Assembly (NCBI GenBank): GCA_963920765.1
Contig: OY987246.1
Span: forward strand, 18,782,868 to 18,846,867
Origin: Ulota crispa
Lineage: Eukaryota; Streptophyta; Bryopsida; Orthotrichales; Orthotrichaceae
Reading direction: 5' to 3'
Length of the DNA stretch: 64,000 nt
The translations under genes and the position numbers were made by a program. This document shows, in pieces, positions 1 through 11,004 of this stretch. The stretch's first letter is position 1. Each line of letters starts with the position of its first letter. Below the pieces are notes generated by a model. It searched no databases. It was not told the origin of the DNA and saw only the letters and a program-made list of their open reading frames with translations.

Positions 1-293
1 CTGTCGGTGGGCAAGCCCTCACCCAGAGTTCTCACTGGCTGGCAACCACTGGTGCACGACTAAAGCCCACCTCCCACCCCCACGAAAAATAAAATAAAAG
101 CGCATTCCCCGAGACCCGCAACCGCCGCGTCCTCCTCCACTCCCGTTCCAATCCGAACGTGAGTAAACTCACGGCCCCGCCTCCATCTTTCCCGGCATTG
201 CTTTCTTTTTCTTTTATCCCAACCCCGGGGTGAAAATTCCATTAAAATTTCACGGGCAGAAGAAACCCTGCAACCTACCCTAAATATTGCATC
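1..293. other. GC-richer stretch without a recognised gene
   Basis: This stretch is less AT-rich than what follows and carries C-rich runs around 60-180. The only open frame is short (about 60 codons, minus strand), basic and unlike any family I know. It may be the edge of a gene outside the window, but nothing in the sequence proves that. Confidence 0.3.
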
Positions 294-310
294 TACACCA
301 AACAGTGTAT

Positions 311-677
311 TTAGCCCCTAAATGTCCAAGAGGACGAAAATTGTCCTTTGCTCTAAAAAAGATTCCGTAACCTAGAGAAAAGCTATTTTCATCTGACTTT
401 TTTCCAGAAATGATCATAAACACTTAGTGCATCACGGAAGGTAAAAAAAAAAATTTATCAAATACACTCATATTTTTAGGTATCCCAAGTTGTGAGAAAA
501 TTCAAAATCACGGTGATAGGTCCCAAGTTGCCCTTATTGCAATTTTCATGGGATCAGCTTGTAGTGTTGACTTTTTCAACTTTTTGAAGCAATACTATTG
601 GTGCCCATGTGCAAAAACATTATATACTGCTACAAGCAAGGCATGCCACGATGACCCATCCGTCATCTAAGGGTTAG
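311..677 (+). mobile_element. TTAA-family element, short subfamily, TTAG duplication
   Basis: It begins TTAGCCCCTAAATGTCC and ends CATCTAAGGGTTAG. TTAG occurs at both ends, while the intact B repeat has a single TTAG at the matching point (31276-31279). The interior resembles 11005-11371 and 53688-53984. No coding capacity is seen. Confidence 0.75.
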
Positions 678-694
678 GTTGTCCCATACTTATA

Positions 695-1063
695 GGGTCT
701 TGATACTATAACCCCCTTTTTGATATTGCCACCCTCCTCCTTTACATCATCGTTCAAAATTTTAGTGGATTTTGGGGACAATTTAAAAAACAAAATAAAA
801 TAAGAATTGTATATGTACAAGTCAAGTGATTTTTTGTTGGTGTTTTTCAAAATGATAAATTGCAGTCAAAACTTTTGATAAGAAAAGATAATAGAGTGTT
901 GTCTCAAAAAGTTTGATTGCAATTTGTCATTTTGAAAATCACCAACAAAAAATCACTTGGTTTGATACATATTTAATTCTAAGTTTAAAAAAAAAACTGT
1001 CCCTGAAAATGACTAAGAATTAAACAATGCTTTAAAAGAGGGGGGGTGACTTTATCAAGACCT
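695..1063. mobile_element. hAT-like foldback MITE with 8-bp target duplication
   Basis: The ends are inverted copies of GGTCTTGATA followed by a C-rich run (GGGTCTTGATACTATAACCC at the left). TACTTATA flanks both sides (687-694 and 1064-1071), an 8-bp duplication typical of hAT elements. The interior folds back on itself: a block around 828-885 reappears inverted around 905-960. It interrupts the B copy at 294-2206. Confidence 0.7.
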
Positions 1064-1320
1064 TACTTATATCCTCAATAGTTCACACAACTTAAATATT
1101 TACCAAGACTACAATAACTTTTGTCAATAATTACTATGATAAACAATGGAGGAAGCAAGTAGAGGTTGGGTGCAAAAATAAGAGCAAAAGCTTAGGAGTA
1201 GGGAATTTGGAACTTTAGACATAATCAAGAATTCTTATAGCATAAAGAGAGTTGCATGCCCCTATGAATGGCCATGGGTGAGCCATGAGGTAACTTTGCC
1301 AAGGTAAGGCAACCAAATCT

Positions 1321-2179
1321 TTAACCCCTAAAGGACCAAGTGTCCGTTCAACAGGCACTTGAGAACTGGAGTAGGGTCATACAAAGTTGATTTTTATTGG
1401 ATGTTCTCAAAATTGTTACATAAGATGTATATATGTATTTCCCAAGTGCAAATGTAATAATTTTCTCAATTGGATTCCCGATTCAAAAGTTATGCTGCCC
1501 AAAATAATTTGGGCATCTTTGGAGAATCTTATGTTGAAACTCTTGTCAACTTTTGAAATTTGGTAAGTATGTAACTAAAAAAACATGATGTACAATTGTC
1601 AAAACAAACAAATTTTAAGCTCTCACATCACATTCTAAAAGGGGTCAAACTTTGTTAACTAGGTTTGGGCAGTTTCAAGAAAAAAAAAATTCCTCTGGCC
1701 CTATTATCTGTCAATCTCTAAATTCAAAGCTCTTGACTATTTTTTCACATGTTGCAAATGTTTGTCTCTAATTTTTCAACACTTAGATTCAAACAAAAGA
1801 CTTCCTCAATGCACAAGAAATCATGAAAAAATGATTAGTGTATTGCCAATTCACTTAACCTCCTTGCATTGTAAGGTGATTTAGAATAAGCTAGATTCTG
1901 TATTTGCTTCTGAATTTTTTATGAGTTGACCTAACATCCTATGACTATAAATAGTCAAAAAGCTTGTTTTTGTGTAGAGCAAAAAATTTACTTTATAGAA
2001 AGGCTCAAAGTTAACCTTGTTTTGCAAGAATGAAAATAAATTGTTTTTCTCTCTTCAAATGTTCTAATCTTATAGTCCACGTGGTCAAGTGGGCTGAATT
2101 TGTGTTTTGGGCAATGGCCTAAAAGTTGACAATTTTTGCTTTTTTTCACAGAAAACACCCTTGGTCCTTTAGGGGTTAA
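1321..2179 (-). mobile_element. TTAA-family element, long subfamily (859 bp)
   Basis: It begins TTAACCCCTAAAGGACCAAG and ends TTGGTCCTTTAGGGGTTAA, with TTAA at both ends. It lies in the B copy exactly where the neighbouring B copy has one TTAA (2456-2459). Its right part resembles the left part of the elements at 3215 and 15153, so it is inverted relative to them. No coding capacity is seen. Confidence 0.85.
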
Positions 2180-2206
2180 GGCAACATAAATGCACTATTT
2201 GGTAGA

Positions 2207-2489
2207 GGTTTCTCCACTCTGATTTCTCAAAATCTTACAATATTTAAATATTTATTGACATCTCAATAGCTTTCATCAATGAGTAATGATTTTTTAAAAA
2301 GGGTATGACAACAATAGCAAAGTTGAGGAAGAAAATAATTAACGGCGTCCAAATTGTAAACCATGTGAATTCTTAATATTTAGAAAGTTGCATGCACCTC
2401 CAAGTGCCAAACAATGAGTCATGAGATGTCTTTTTAAGGTAAGCCAACCTAATTGTTAAGTGGCAACTTACATGCAATATTTAGTGTAA
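2207..2489 (-). mobile_element. second MITE B copy, abutting the first
   Basis: It resembles family B over its whole length, in the same orientation as the copy at 294-2206, and lacks its own left terminal repeat, which seems shared with the end of that copy. It holds the uninterrupted TTAA at 2456-2459 that serves as empty-site control for the insertion at 1321-2179. Confidence 0.7.
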
Positions 2490-3214
2490 ATATTTTCCAC
2501 AAAGGGTTCAATTATCAAAATTTTGAATTTGTATGTGGAGAACTAAGGAAGTCAAGTTTACAGGCTACAAAATATGGGGGCAAATTTTTGCCACAAAAGT
2601 TTATATTTTATTCATTGGAAGATCTTGAAAAATGTGAGATCCCTTCTCACCTAATTTGGGTGAATTTTGCTTGATTAGTGTGAAAATGTGACAAATTTCA
2701 TGTCCTTGTTTATCCAGTAGGGTTTTGGGACAACATTTTATTGCCAGTCAAGTACCAATTTGGTGACCGAACTTTCATAATAGGGGTGGTCACAGCACTT
2801 TCTTCTCTAGCTGTGGAGAGTGAGAGCGCAAACATGTCGCTTGTGGATTGACTGTCGGAGTTTCTGCTGTGCTTTGCATGTAAAACTTCACATTGATCCA
2901 TTCTTCTCCCTTGGAGGGGAAGAATGAGGGTCTTGGAAGAGAAGTTTCACCTCCCGTAACCCATATTTCATCTTGTCGTCTTGTTTTTATTGTCAATTGA
3001 TTACTCCCATTTGTGGAGAGCACATCTTCTAAATAGCAGGTAATCATTCCCCATTCTCATTCTCCAAAAGAGACAAACGGGGTGTCACGCCATCTTCACG
3101 AAGAATGAGCTCCTATTGGCTCCTCCTTTCTCTCCACAACTTCTCAATCTCCATTCTCTTTTCATTCTCAGAGAAGCTGTGACTACTCCTAATATGGCAT
3201 TTGTCACATGCACT
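2490..3214. other. unassigned intergenic DNA
   Basis: Only short overlapping open frames on both strands; none shows a recognisable motif. GC content rises around 2780-3180, but I see no gene structure. Confidence 0.4.
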
Positions 3215-4139
3215 CTAGCCCCTAAAGGACCAAGCCATTTTTTCTATGAAAAACACAAAAAATTGCCACTTTTGGGGAAGCAAGTATAATGGTAAGAAAA
3301 TATTTTTTTTACAAAAATTCAACCATAAGATCTTACAGTAGACTACAAGAGGTACACGTGGTAAAAAAATCATCTCAATCTACACAAAAATGAGTGAGAT
3401 ATTTACATCTGAATTGCGGAAATTTTTTTTTTGCTATTGCCCAATAATTTCAGAAGGCTTTGACCAGTCTTAGAGCAAAAAAATTACTCTACACAAAGTT
3501 GAGGTTTATTTTTCCCATGTAGGAGACCAAGTTTGGTATGTGTGGGAGAATTTTCAAATCAATTGGAACTATACAATACATGGGAAAAAATAGTAAGTAA
3601 AAAGAAGTAGAGAATGAGTCAAGACACTAAATTGTTAAGAATTTAATTATTAAAATGACAAATGCAAATCCCAATGGTTGTAATGTTGTGATAAACAATC
3701 TACATCCTTTGGTTTTGTTTCTATTCCAAAATAATGAAAATTGAGTAAATAAAGGACTTCAAAGTTTATTTTAGAGTAGAGAATCTAGAACTGTCCGCAA
3801 ACAAAAATTCCTCATAACTTTCATCTCATTTATCAAAATTGAATGATTCAAAGCTCCCCACATCTATATAAATCTAAAGAACCTATTTCAGATTTTTATT
3901 TTCAAAAAATGAAAATTTTAAAGAAAGTTTTGGCTACTTAGGGAGCAGCATTTTCCAGATTTTCATGCATAACTTCTTCAATAAATGTCCAAATGAAGAA
4001 AAAATTACATTCCCACGTAGGTTTTTGAATTCCTCACCTTCAATAAAAGTTTCAGAAAATCATGCAAAATAGTTTAGCCATACGTACATGCCCGAAACCC
4101 TATTTGTCCCCCAAGGGACAATGGTCCTTTAGGGGCTAG
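3215..4139 (+). mobile_element. TTAA-family element, long subfamily, CTAG duplication
   Basis: The ends are CCCCTAAAGGACCAAG and ATGGTCCTTTAGGGG, flanked on both sides by CTAG instead of TTAA. The interior aligns by eye with 15153-16112 and with one arm of 9136-9855. A block near the right end can form a small G/C hairpin (GTCCC..GGGAC) before the terminal repeat. Confidence 0.85.
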
Positions 4140-4656
4140 TTGCGCTATGTGCTTGCCAAATCTGCTTCAAATTTTGGCCATTTGACTCACAATGTTTGAG
4201 AAAGGGATGGAGCTTTTCCGTTATGAGGTGGGGTGCATGCAAAGGTAAAAGGGGGTTTTGGTGGAAAAGATGGAGGCGGGCCCTGTGTAAGTTCTAAAAA
4301 TCCCAACTCCGAATGGATAGACTCTAGTTTGCGGCACCCCGCAACCCCCAAATAACTATATCTATTCAAGGGATGGCTTCTCTCACTGGCCACGAACTTG
4401 ACACCACGATCTGCTTATACTTGAAGATTCCCGGGTCCCACGTTACAGCTCTCACCTCAGCCACGAAATAAGTGACAAACAGGAACCCATCAGTCGTACT
4501 GTGAAAACCCCAAAAAGAGAAAGAAAAAGATCTAAAATTAAAATCCAGATTTCATAAAAGAGGAAAGGGGAAAGAAGAACTGAACTGAAGAAGAAGGTTT
4601 ACGAAGTTATATATGGATATGCATATAGAAAGAAAGAAATGAATAATGCTGGTGGC
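4140..4656. other. unassigned DNA, moderately GC-rich
   Basis: Contains purine-rich and pyrimidine-rich runs and short open frames only. I see no start with downstream coding sequence or splice structure. Confidence 0.3.
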
Positions 4657-4704
4657 ATGCAGTAGTCAGTACGAGGACACATGCAGTAGTCAGTACGAGG
4701 ACAC
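4657..4704 (+). repeat. 24-bp unit repeated twice
   Basis: A unit containing GCAGTAGTCAGTACGAGG occurs twice head to tail, and a third partial copy starts right after. Confidence 0.75.
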
Positions 4705-4933
4705 ATGCAGTGGCTGAGAGGCGAGAAAGGTGACATGCATTGGTGGGTGTGACTCTGGTGACATGTCTCCTCATCACGAGAACACTAGGCTTCTGACTTG
4801 AAGTCACCGTACCTGGCTGCACAACAATGAAGTGCTCAAAATGTTCAATTACTCCTTATACCATCATCAACCCAAGACAGTAGTGGATGTCAATCGATTC
4901 TGTCGTTATATCTGTTGGTGGGGCCAATTATGT

Positions 4934-5145
4934 GGGGGTTGGGAGGGGTTGGGAGGGGTTGGGAGGGGTTGGGAGGGGTTGGGAGGGGTTGGGAGGGGTT
5001 GGGAGGGGTTGGGAGGGGTTGGGAGGGGTTGGGAGGGGTTGGGAGGGGTTGGGAGGGGTTGGGAGGGGTTGGGAGGGGTTGGGAGGGGTTGGGAGGGGTT
5101 GGGAGGGGTTGGGAGGGGTTGGGAGGGGTTGAGAGGGGTTGGGAG
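4934..5145 (+). repeat. 11-bp G-rich minisatellite
   Basis: About 19 head-to-tail copies of GGGGTTGGGAG, nearly perfect, with one A substitution near the right end. Each unit carries two G runs of three or more, so the plus strand could form G-quadruplexes and the minus strand is C-rich. All three plus-strand frames stay open because the unit lacks stop codons; the resulting Gly/Trp-rich open frames are artefacts of the repeat. Confidence 0.95.
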
Positions 5146-6634
5146 TTGGAGGTACTTTTATGGCTCTAAGAGTGTTTCGAGTTTTGCTTGTCACATGGAG
5201 AGAGTCAAATGTCAGACGCACATGAAGCAAAAAATTGGCGTATGTCGGTAGACAATGCTAGCAAGGTGGCAATTTTTGTCCCGACATGGTTGAGCTTTGC
5301 AAGGCATGGCGGGCCATGGCGGGGTTGCTCTCTTTCACTATTTTTGATTTTGGCTTCCCTTCCATGTTGCTATAGTGAGTAACTTCTTCAAAGTATAGCG
5401 TTGGAGGAGCAAGGTTCATGTGCGCAAGGCCACTTCCAGCTACGCCCATTCATTCTAAAGTTCCAATCAAGCCCTGCCACGTGGCCAGGCGGATGGTTAG
5501 TGGCGGAGGGTTTTCCTATCATGTGCCCTAGCTCAAACAAGGCTTGGAGTGTGGCATTTTACTTGACATGGGCAACTCTAGGTTAGAGATCCATCGTTGG
5601 TGGCAATCATGACTTAATTTGAGTGTCTACTCCCGGAGATGACCAAGGGAGCTAGCCTGCAAACAAAAGTGATTCTTGTTTTCGTTTGGTATTTGGGAGG
5701 GAGAAGATCAACTTTCTTGGAAAAGACAAAAGATTTAAGCTTGTAAAAGCTTGGAGAAGACACTCCAACTTGCTGTGTCTAAGGACGTGCCTTTTTAATC
5801 CTCTAAAAAAATTCTGTGTGGCAAAGCTCTGCTAGACCTTGTTTCCAAGCCGTCGGCTAAGCCAGGGCCTAATATTTGGCTGTCTGGCAAAGAAGGTTGG
5901 AGATGCTTTAATAGAACTACTACAACAAATTAGAACAAGGTCTTGTCAAAATGACCTCCCACATCACAACTATCCTCTTTTCTCAATGCTCTTGGACTTT
6001 CCAACAACTTGTAATCAAACACCACTATGTCCGCAGCACCTCGCAACTTCTTCACAATGTTTTGCAGCCAACCTCATGAACCGTTTGGGATTGCAACAAA
6101 CGTGGGTGGGATTGTAACAAGAGTGTGCAAAATTAGCTTGTAAGTAGGATTTCAAAATTTTAGGATGTAAAAAAAGACAAGAATGGCCAAAGTGCAACCC
6201 CATCCACTGTATGGAAGCTAATGATGCCCAATAATATTTGCAATGTCTAATGCCATTTTTGATGCATCCAGTAAACAAGCCCACAACATCAAGTCTAATT
6301 TTTTAATGGACAATGAAGTTTAGAATGGAGATATTATAATTGAAAGGGCAGTAATTGCTATACATTAAGTTGGAATTTCCTTTTTAAAACTTGATTTGGA
6401 AATGCCCTTAAATTTACTTGGAAGTTAGCCAACACTAGTTAGGATGTATTCATATCAAACCATGTCCAAACTCATACTCTATTATATTTTCACAATAAAA
6501 TTTGTAATGCCATTCATATAATAATATTCATATATTACTTTATTGTGTTTTTAAATATCAAACTTGGTATGCTAGACCTATTTATTAGGTACATTGAGGT
6601 TGCTCTATTAACATCCCTATAAATAGGTCCAACA
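5146..6634. other. unassigned intergenic DNA
   Basis: Only short open frames (up to about 90 codons), none with a recognised motif. I see no RNA gene and no clear repeat boundary. Confidence 0.35.
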
Positions 6635-6636
6635 TA

Positions 6637-8583
6637 CAGTGCCTTCCAAAAATGTTCAAACCAGGGCATGACACATACTCAAAGCATCATCACATGCCCA
6701 GCTCTGCAACCCAGGTAGATGAGTAGTTTCCTGAGGCCGGCAAACCTGCTGAGATCAATTGAAATCAAGTGGCACACTTGTCCGCTCACCCCCACGGTGT
6801 TTGCAGATAAGCATTTGACCAAATGTTTACTTGGTAATACCTGTAGTAGTACCTTGTAGTTAAAATGAGGTCCCGCTCTGCAACTTGCAAAAGTACCTTC
6901 TCTGGAACAACACCAAAAACATGATACAACATGAGAAGCAGGGCTGAAATAGTGTACAGCAAAGGCAGGCAAAATGCCGAGCGTTGAAGCCGGAGTGCCG
7001 TGTCCGGGAAAATGCAGACTTCAATGCCGCGTAGGTGGGGCTATAAAAGTGTCTCGATAGTTTTGCAACCTGCAAAATCCTAGTGATACCCGTGTTTTGC
7101 TAAACGCCTAGCCATGCTCTCAAATCCTTATATTTTTATAATGACATTTATCAATCCCTAAATTTCAAGTCAATTTAGTTAATAGTGAACTTAAGTAACT
7201 AATTTGCTCCATAAGATACTTGGAACTTGGAATTGCATGCACCTCTTTATGTGGTTGGTCAAAAACCAAGTGTCACTTTTGAACACTTTTGGAACCCCAC
7301 AACAAGGAGAAGAAGGGATAGCCTGTTCAACGCTTCTCTTCTCTATCGCTATTTTGTTTTCATCATCTATGTGTGTTTGTGTGTTTGTAGGTTGTAACTC
7401 TATCAAAATTGTTTGTGATTCTTCTACCTCAATTTTTATAGCTAGACATGATGCTTAGAGCATTGTCAGTTGAACAAAGGGAGAATGGCATTTCTATGTT
7501 GCAAAGAGGATGTGGATTGAGAGAAATTTTTAGGATTTTGCACATGAGTTTAGGCAGTGTTTGTAACATTCAATGTGCACATGTTTCAGATGCAAAGCTT
7601 GGACATAATGGTAGACCACGTGTGATGACTAGAGCTATGGAGAGATCATGTGTATTAGAAGTTACTAGAGGAAAGTTGGGTACTACATTAGATGCATCTA
7701 GACAGTTACAAAAAGGCTTTGAAGTACAAGTGAGTGCTAATACAATAAGGCGTTCTCTTTGTAGACATGGTTTGAATGCACAAGTGACGAAGAAAAAATT
7801 GCAACATTCTAGGAAAAATATTAGGGATCATTTAGAATTTGCCAGAGTACACCAACATTGGACTATAGATGATTGGAGTGAAACGTGGTGGCGGAAGGGT
7901 CATGATTTGGGGAAGTATTTCCATTCATGGACCGGGAGCGGTGTGCAAAGTTGAAGGCCGCATAAACCAACATTGATATACCAAGAGATTTTGGAGCAAA
8001 ACGTGCATCAAATAATTTTCAAATTTCATTTGAACCCTTCTTTTGTTATTTTTCAACAAGACAATGCTCGTATGTATACTATTAAAATGCTTATGGAGTG
8101 GTTTTCTCAACAATAGTTTACTCTCTTGCCTTGGCCAGCTCAATCGTTGACTTGAATTCATTCAAACATTTGTGGGCAATTCTCAAACGGGCATTAAACC
8201 AATATGATTGTCCACCAAGCGAAATGGTTGAATTCTGGAATTGAGTACATGAAAATTTCTATTATGTTAGTGCAGATGATTGTAGAAGGCTTGTAGAAAG
8301 CATGCCACGCTGAATTGCTTCCGTGTTAGAATAAAAAGGAAGGTGGACAAAATATTGAGTGATTCACTTCATGGAGTTCCAAAATGTTCAAATGTCACGT
8401 ACATTTTGGATTTTTTTATCACTATTCTTGAAGCTCTATTTCTGAAATTTATTTTCATACATATGTAAAGTGTTTCATGTATTTTTTCAATAAAATCAAA
8501 ATTTGTAAGTTTGTGCGTTTGTTTTTTTTATCATTAAATGTTTGATAAGTATGCTTTTGTTTGAACATTTTTGTAAGGCACTC
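6637..8583 (+). mobile_element. Tc1/mariner-type transposon with decayed transposase
   Basis: The left end is CAGTGCCTTCCAAAAATGTT and the right end is its inverse (starting GAGTGCCTTACAAAAATG), about 25 bp long. Both ends are flanked by TA (6635-6636 and 8584-8585). Termini of the CAGTGCCTTNCAAAA type are familiar from Tc1-like elements. The element is about 1.95 kb, longer than a typical Tc1 (about 1.3-1.7 kb); the extra length lies in the unassigned 6.7-7.4 kb part. A diagnostic transposase relic occupies 7448-8360. Confidence 0.85.
7448..8360 (+). pseudogene. Tc1-like transposase pseudogene
   Basis: This would cut and paste the surrounding element. The first 144 codons or so are open and show the N-terminal helix-turn-helix regions, starting LSVEQRENGISMLQRGCG. 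Around 7880 the frame shifts and a segment is missing where the first catalytic Asp normally lies. The reading then resumes as GGGRVMIWGSIS, shifts again, and gives FQQDNAR (second catalytic Asp, near 8055) and PWPAQS near 8130. After a further frameshift comes DLNSFKHLW, where the family normally has DLNPIEHLW, so the third acidic residue is Lys. The end carries SMPR, then stop codons, in place of SMPRRI. With frameshifts, stops and lost catalytic residues it is inactive. Tc1-like (DD34E) assignment rests on FQQDNA, PWPAQS and DLN..(E)HLW order. Confidence 0.85.
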
Positions 8584-8677
8584 TACTAAATGGGATCTTT
8601 TGTTAAACAACATAAGACCAAGTACTACTATTTGAAAGACACTAAAGATTTTAATTGTGAAAACTTAAGGAAAACTA

Positions 8678-8925
8678 GGTTTGGACATTGTTTGCTTTCA
8701 GTACATTCCATCCAATGTTAACTATCTTCCAAAATAATTTGAGGTTTTTTCAAATCAAGCCCAAAAATAGAAATCATCTCCTGAAGGGATGGCAAAGTTC
8801 TCTTATTTTGCTTTTCTTTTGCTTGATGTTTTTTTCTTATTGGCTTGATTTGAAGAGCCCTCCAACTTTTTTGGGAGTTAAATAACAATTGGTGGAATGT
8901 ATCTAAATCAATCAACATTCAAACC
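8678..8925. mobile_element. foldback MITE, family F
   Basis: A block starting GGTTTGGACATTG reappears inverted at the right end (ending CAACATTCAAACC). The arms are about 90-110 bp, diverged, and separated by a loop around 8790-8815. The same arm sequence forms the centre of the foldbacks at 19916-20332 and 52099-52626. Confidence 0.7.
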
Positions 8926-9135
8926 AAAATTTTCTTATGCTCTTGCAATAAAAATTTCAATGACTTTCACATGATAATATTTTGAAATTTTATTGCTTAT
9001 AAAAAGGTCATTTGATATGCTAGACATGTACATGGGATATATTAAGGCTGTCCTAAAAGTATAAAATTCTAATAGCAACCCTTGACCATCTAGTTTACAC
9101 TTTTGGAAAAGCAAGATTAGCCTTATAAATTTTGT

Positions 9136-9855
9136 TTAACCTCTACAGGACCAACTGTTCCCTTGGAGGAGGATTTTGGGCATGTAGTTACAACTAAACT
9201 ACTTTGTATGATTTTCTGAAATTTTTACGGAAGATGGGGAATTTTAAGATCTACTTGGGCATCTAATTTTTTTCTTCATTTTGACATTTATTGAAGAAGT
9301 CAAAAATGAATTTATGGAAAAAAGTAGAGATTGGACAGCTCAAAAAATTCTTTAAAAATTGCATTTAAAAAAAATAAAAAAATGAAATAGGTTCTTTAGA
9401 CTTATATATAGGTAGAGAGCTTTGAGTCATTCAATTTTCATTAATGAGATGAAAGTTATGAGAAGTTTTTGTTTCTGGGTAGGTATGGTTTCTCTCAAAA
9501 TCACACCTACCTGCAAACAAAAACTTCTCATAACATTCATCTCATCAATGAAAATTGAATGACTCAAAGCTCTCTACCTATATATAAGTCTAAAGAACCT
9601 ATTTCATTTTTTTATTTTTTTTAAATGCAATTTTTTTTAAAATGGGCTACCCGATCTAGACATTTTTCCATAAATTAATTTTTAACTTCTTTAATAAATA
9701 TCAAAATGAAGAAAAAAATTAGATGCCCAAGTAGATCTTAAAAATCCCCATCTTTCATAAAAATTTCAGAAAATCATACAAAGTAGTTTAGTTGTAAGTA
9801 CATGCCCAAAATCCCATTTGTCCCTCGAGGGGACAATTGGTCCTTTAGGGGTTAA
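9136..9855. mobile_element. TTAA-family full-length foldback (720 bp)
   Basis: The element carries TTAA at both ends and ends in CCTTTAGGGG. Its two halves are inverted copies of each other: arms about 9136-9486 and 9504-9855, around a short loop near 9495. Each arm matches the right part of the elements at 3215-4139 and 15153-16112, so one half of a normal element seems to have been duplicated head to head. A transcript through it would form a hairpin of roughly 350 bp. Confidence 0.85.
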
Positions 9856-11004
9856 TTAGAGGTAGAGCAACTTACTTATACTTGAGTCAATCATGTAAGA
9901 GCAATGATGGCAAATATGTTATTATAATTTGATTCTAGAGTAGATGCTTTGTAATTCTATTAGTGAAAGAGCAAAAATAGAAAAAATTGTGAGATCCAAG
10001 AACAATGTCAACATGCTTTTTTCAAAATTGCAGCTTCAAGTGCATCATTATCTAGAAAAGACAACTTCTAGTTTTCATCAAAATCTTGGAGCTACACTTC
10101 TAGCTTTCATCAAAATTTTGAACATGAAACTCTAACTTTTGTGAGAGAGGACTAAACAGAATATAAGCTCCACCTACTATAATAAATCAAGTTGCATTTC
10201 CATAAGAAAGTTGAACCTTGTTCTATAAGAGCTTGCCAATGCTTGCATGGAATCCCACCACTCCACTTAAATTAGTATACCCATCATAACAAAAAAACAC
10301 TCTAAAACTAGAATACTATGCTTGCAGCATTTATGGAAACATGAGGGTTGCTAATTAGTCTCCACCCTTGACCAATACTTCCTCCAAATGTTGAAAGCAT
10401 TGAAGTATAGATAAGACCCTATGACCCTATGTAGTAGAAAGCTTATAAATACATGTTCACAATAGTATCCAATTAACCTTGCAACATATTCCAAAGCTTG
10501 CTTTTACAAAAGTTTATTGTCAAAATAACCTTTCATCTTTGACGCTCTAAAGCACCACAATCACCACAAATTTTGTCAATTGCATAAACTTGCCAAGCTT
10601 GTTCAACAAATTGACGTCACATCCAAACTTTTGACCCGACTTTGTGACAAAATTTATGTTGAAAAGTGGCTCCAATACCCTAGCAAATTGAGATTTTATT
10701 GTCGTATTGAATAGGCTTGTTTGCAAATTCAACTCACAAGCATCAAAGAGGCTATAGGATTGCTTTGCCTTAGCAGCTTCAACCCGTCCAATACTATATG
10801 TGTGATTTGGATTTGAGAAACCATTTTTTAATCACCTGCATGTGAATTGGGAACAGGTTGTCACATTGTGGATGGAGCCAAAATTGCAAAAACAGCACGC
10901 CTAACACTTCTATAATTTCAAAGTGAAGAAACCTCCAAGCCAACTATTTGATGAACTTTTTTGTAGCTAAGATGCACTATCCTTTTATTAATATGGTAAT
11001 AGCC
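9856..11004. other. unassigned intergenic DNA
   Basis: AT-rich sequence with short open frames only. No repeat family from the rest of the window was recognised here. Confidence 0.35.

Larger units (their letters stand above)
294..2206 (-). mobile_element. MITE family B copy, split by three nested insertions
   Basis: The ends match the intact B copies at 29902-30208 and 31259-31564 (termini TACACCAAATAGTGCATTTA and its inverse). The copy lies in pieces at 294-314, 678-694, 1072-1324 and 2180-2206. Between them are a TTAG-flanked element (311-677), a hAT-like element (695-1063) and a TTAA-flanked element (1321-2179). Removing the insertions and one duplicate of each target leaves about 318 bp, close to the 306 and 307 bp of intact copies. 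The TA in the terminal repeat agrees with a TA target site as in Tc1/mariner or Stowaway MITEs. Confidence 0.8.

Noticed and set aside
4934..5145. CRISPR-like regular spacing of repeats
   Set aside because: The units are directly adjacent with no unique spacers; it is a minisatellite in eukaryotic DNA.
4832..5251. Gly/Trp-rich repeat open frames on both strands
   Set aside because: They arise because the 11-bp minisatellite has no stop codon in any plus frame and few on the minus strand; no gene context supports them.
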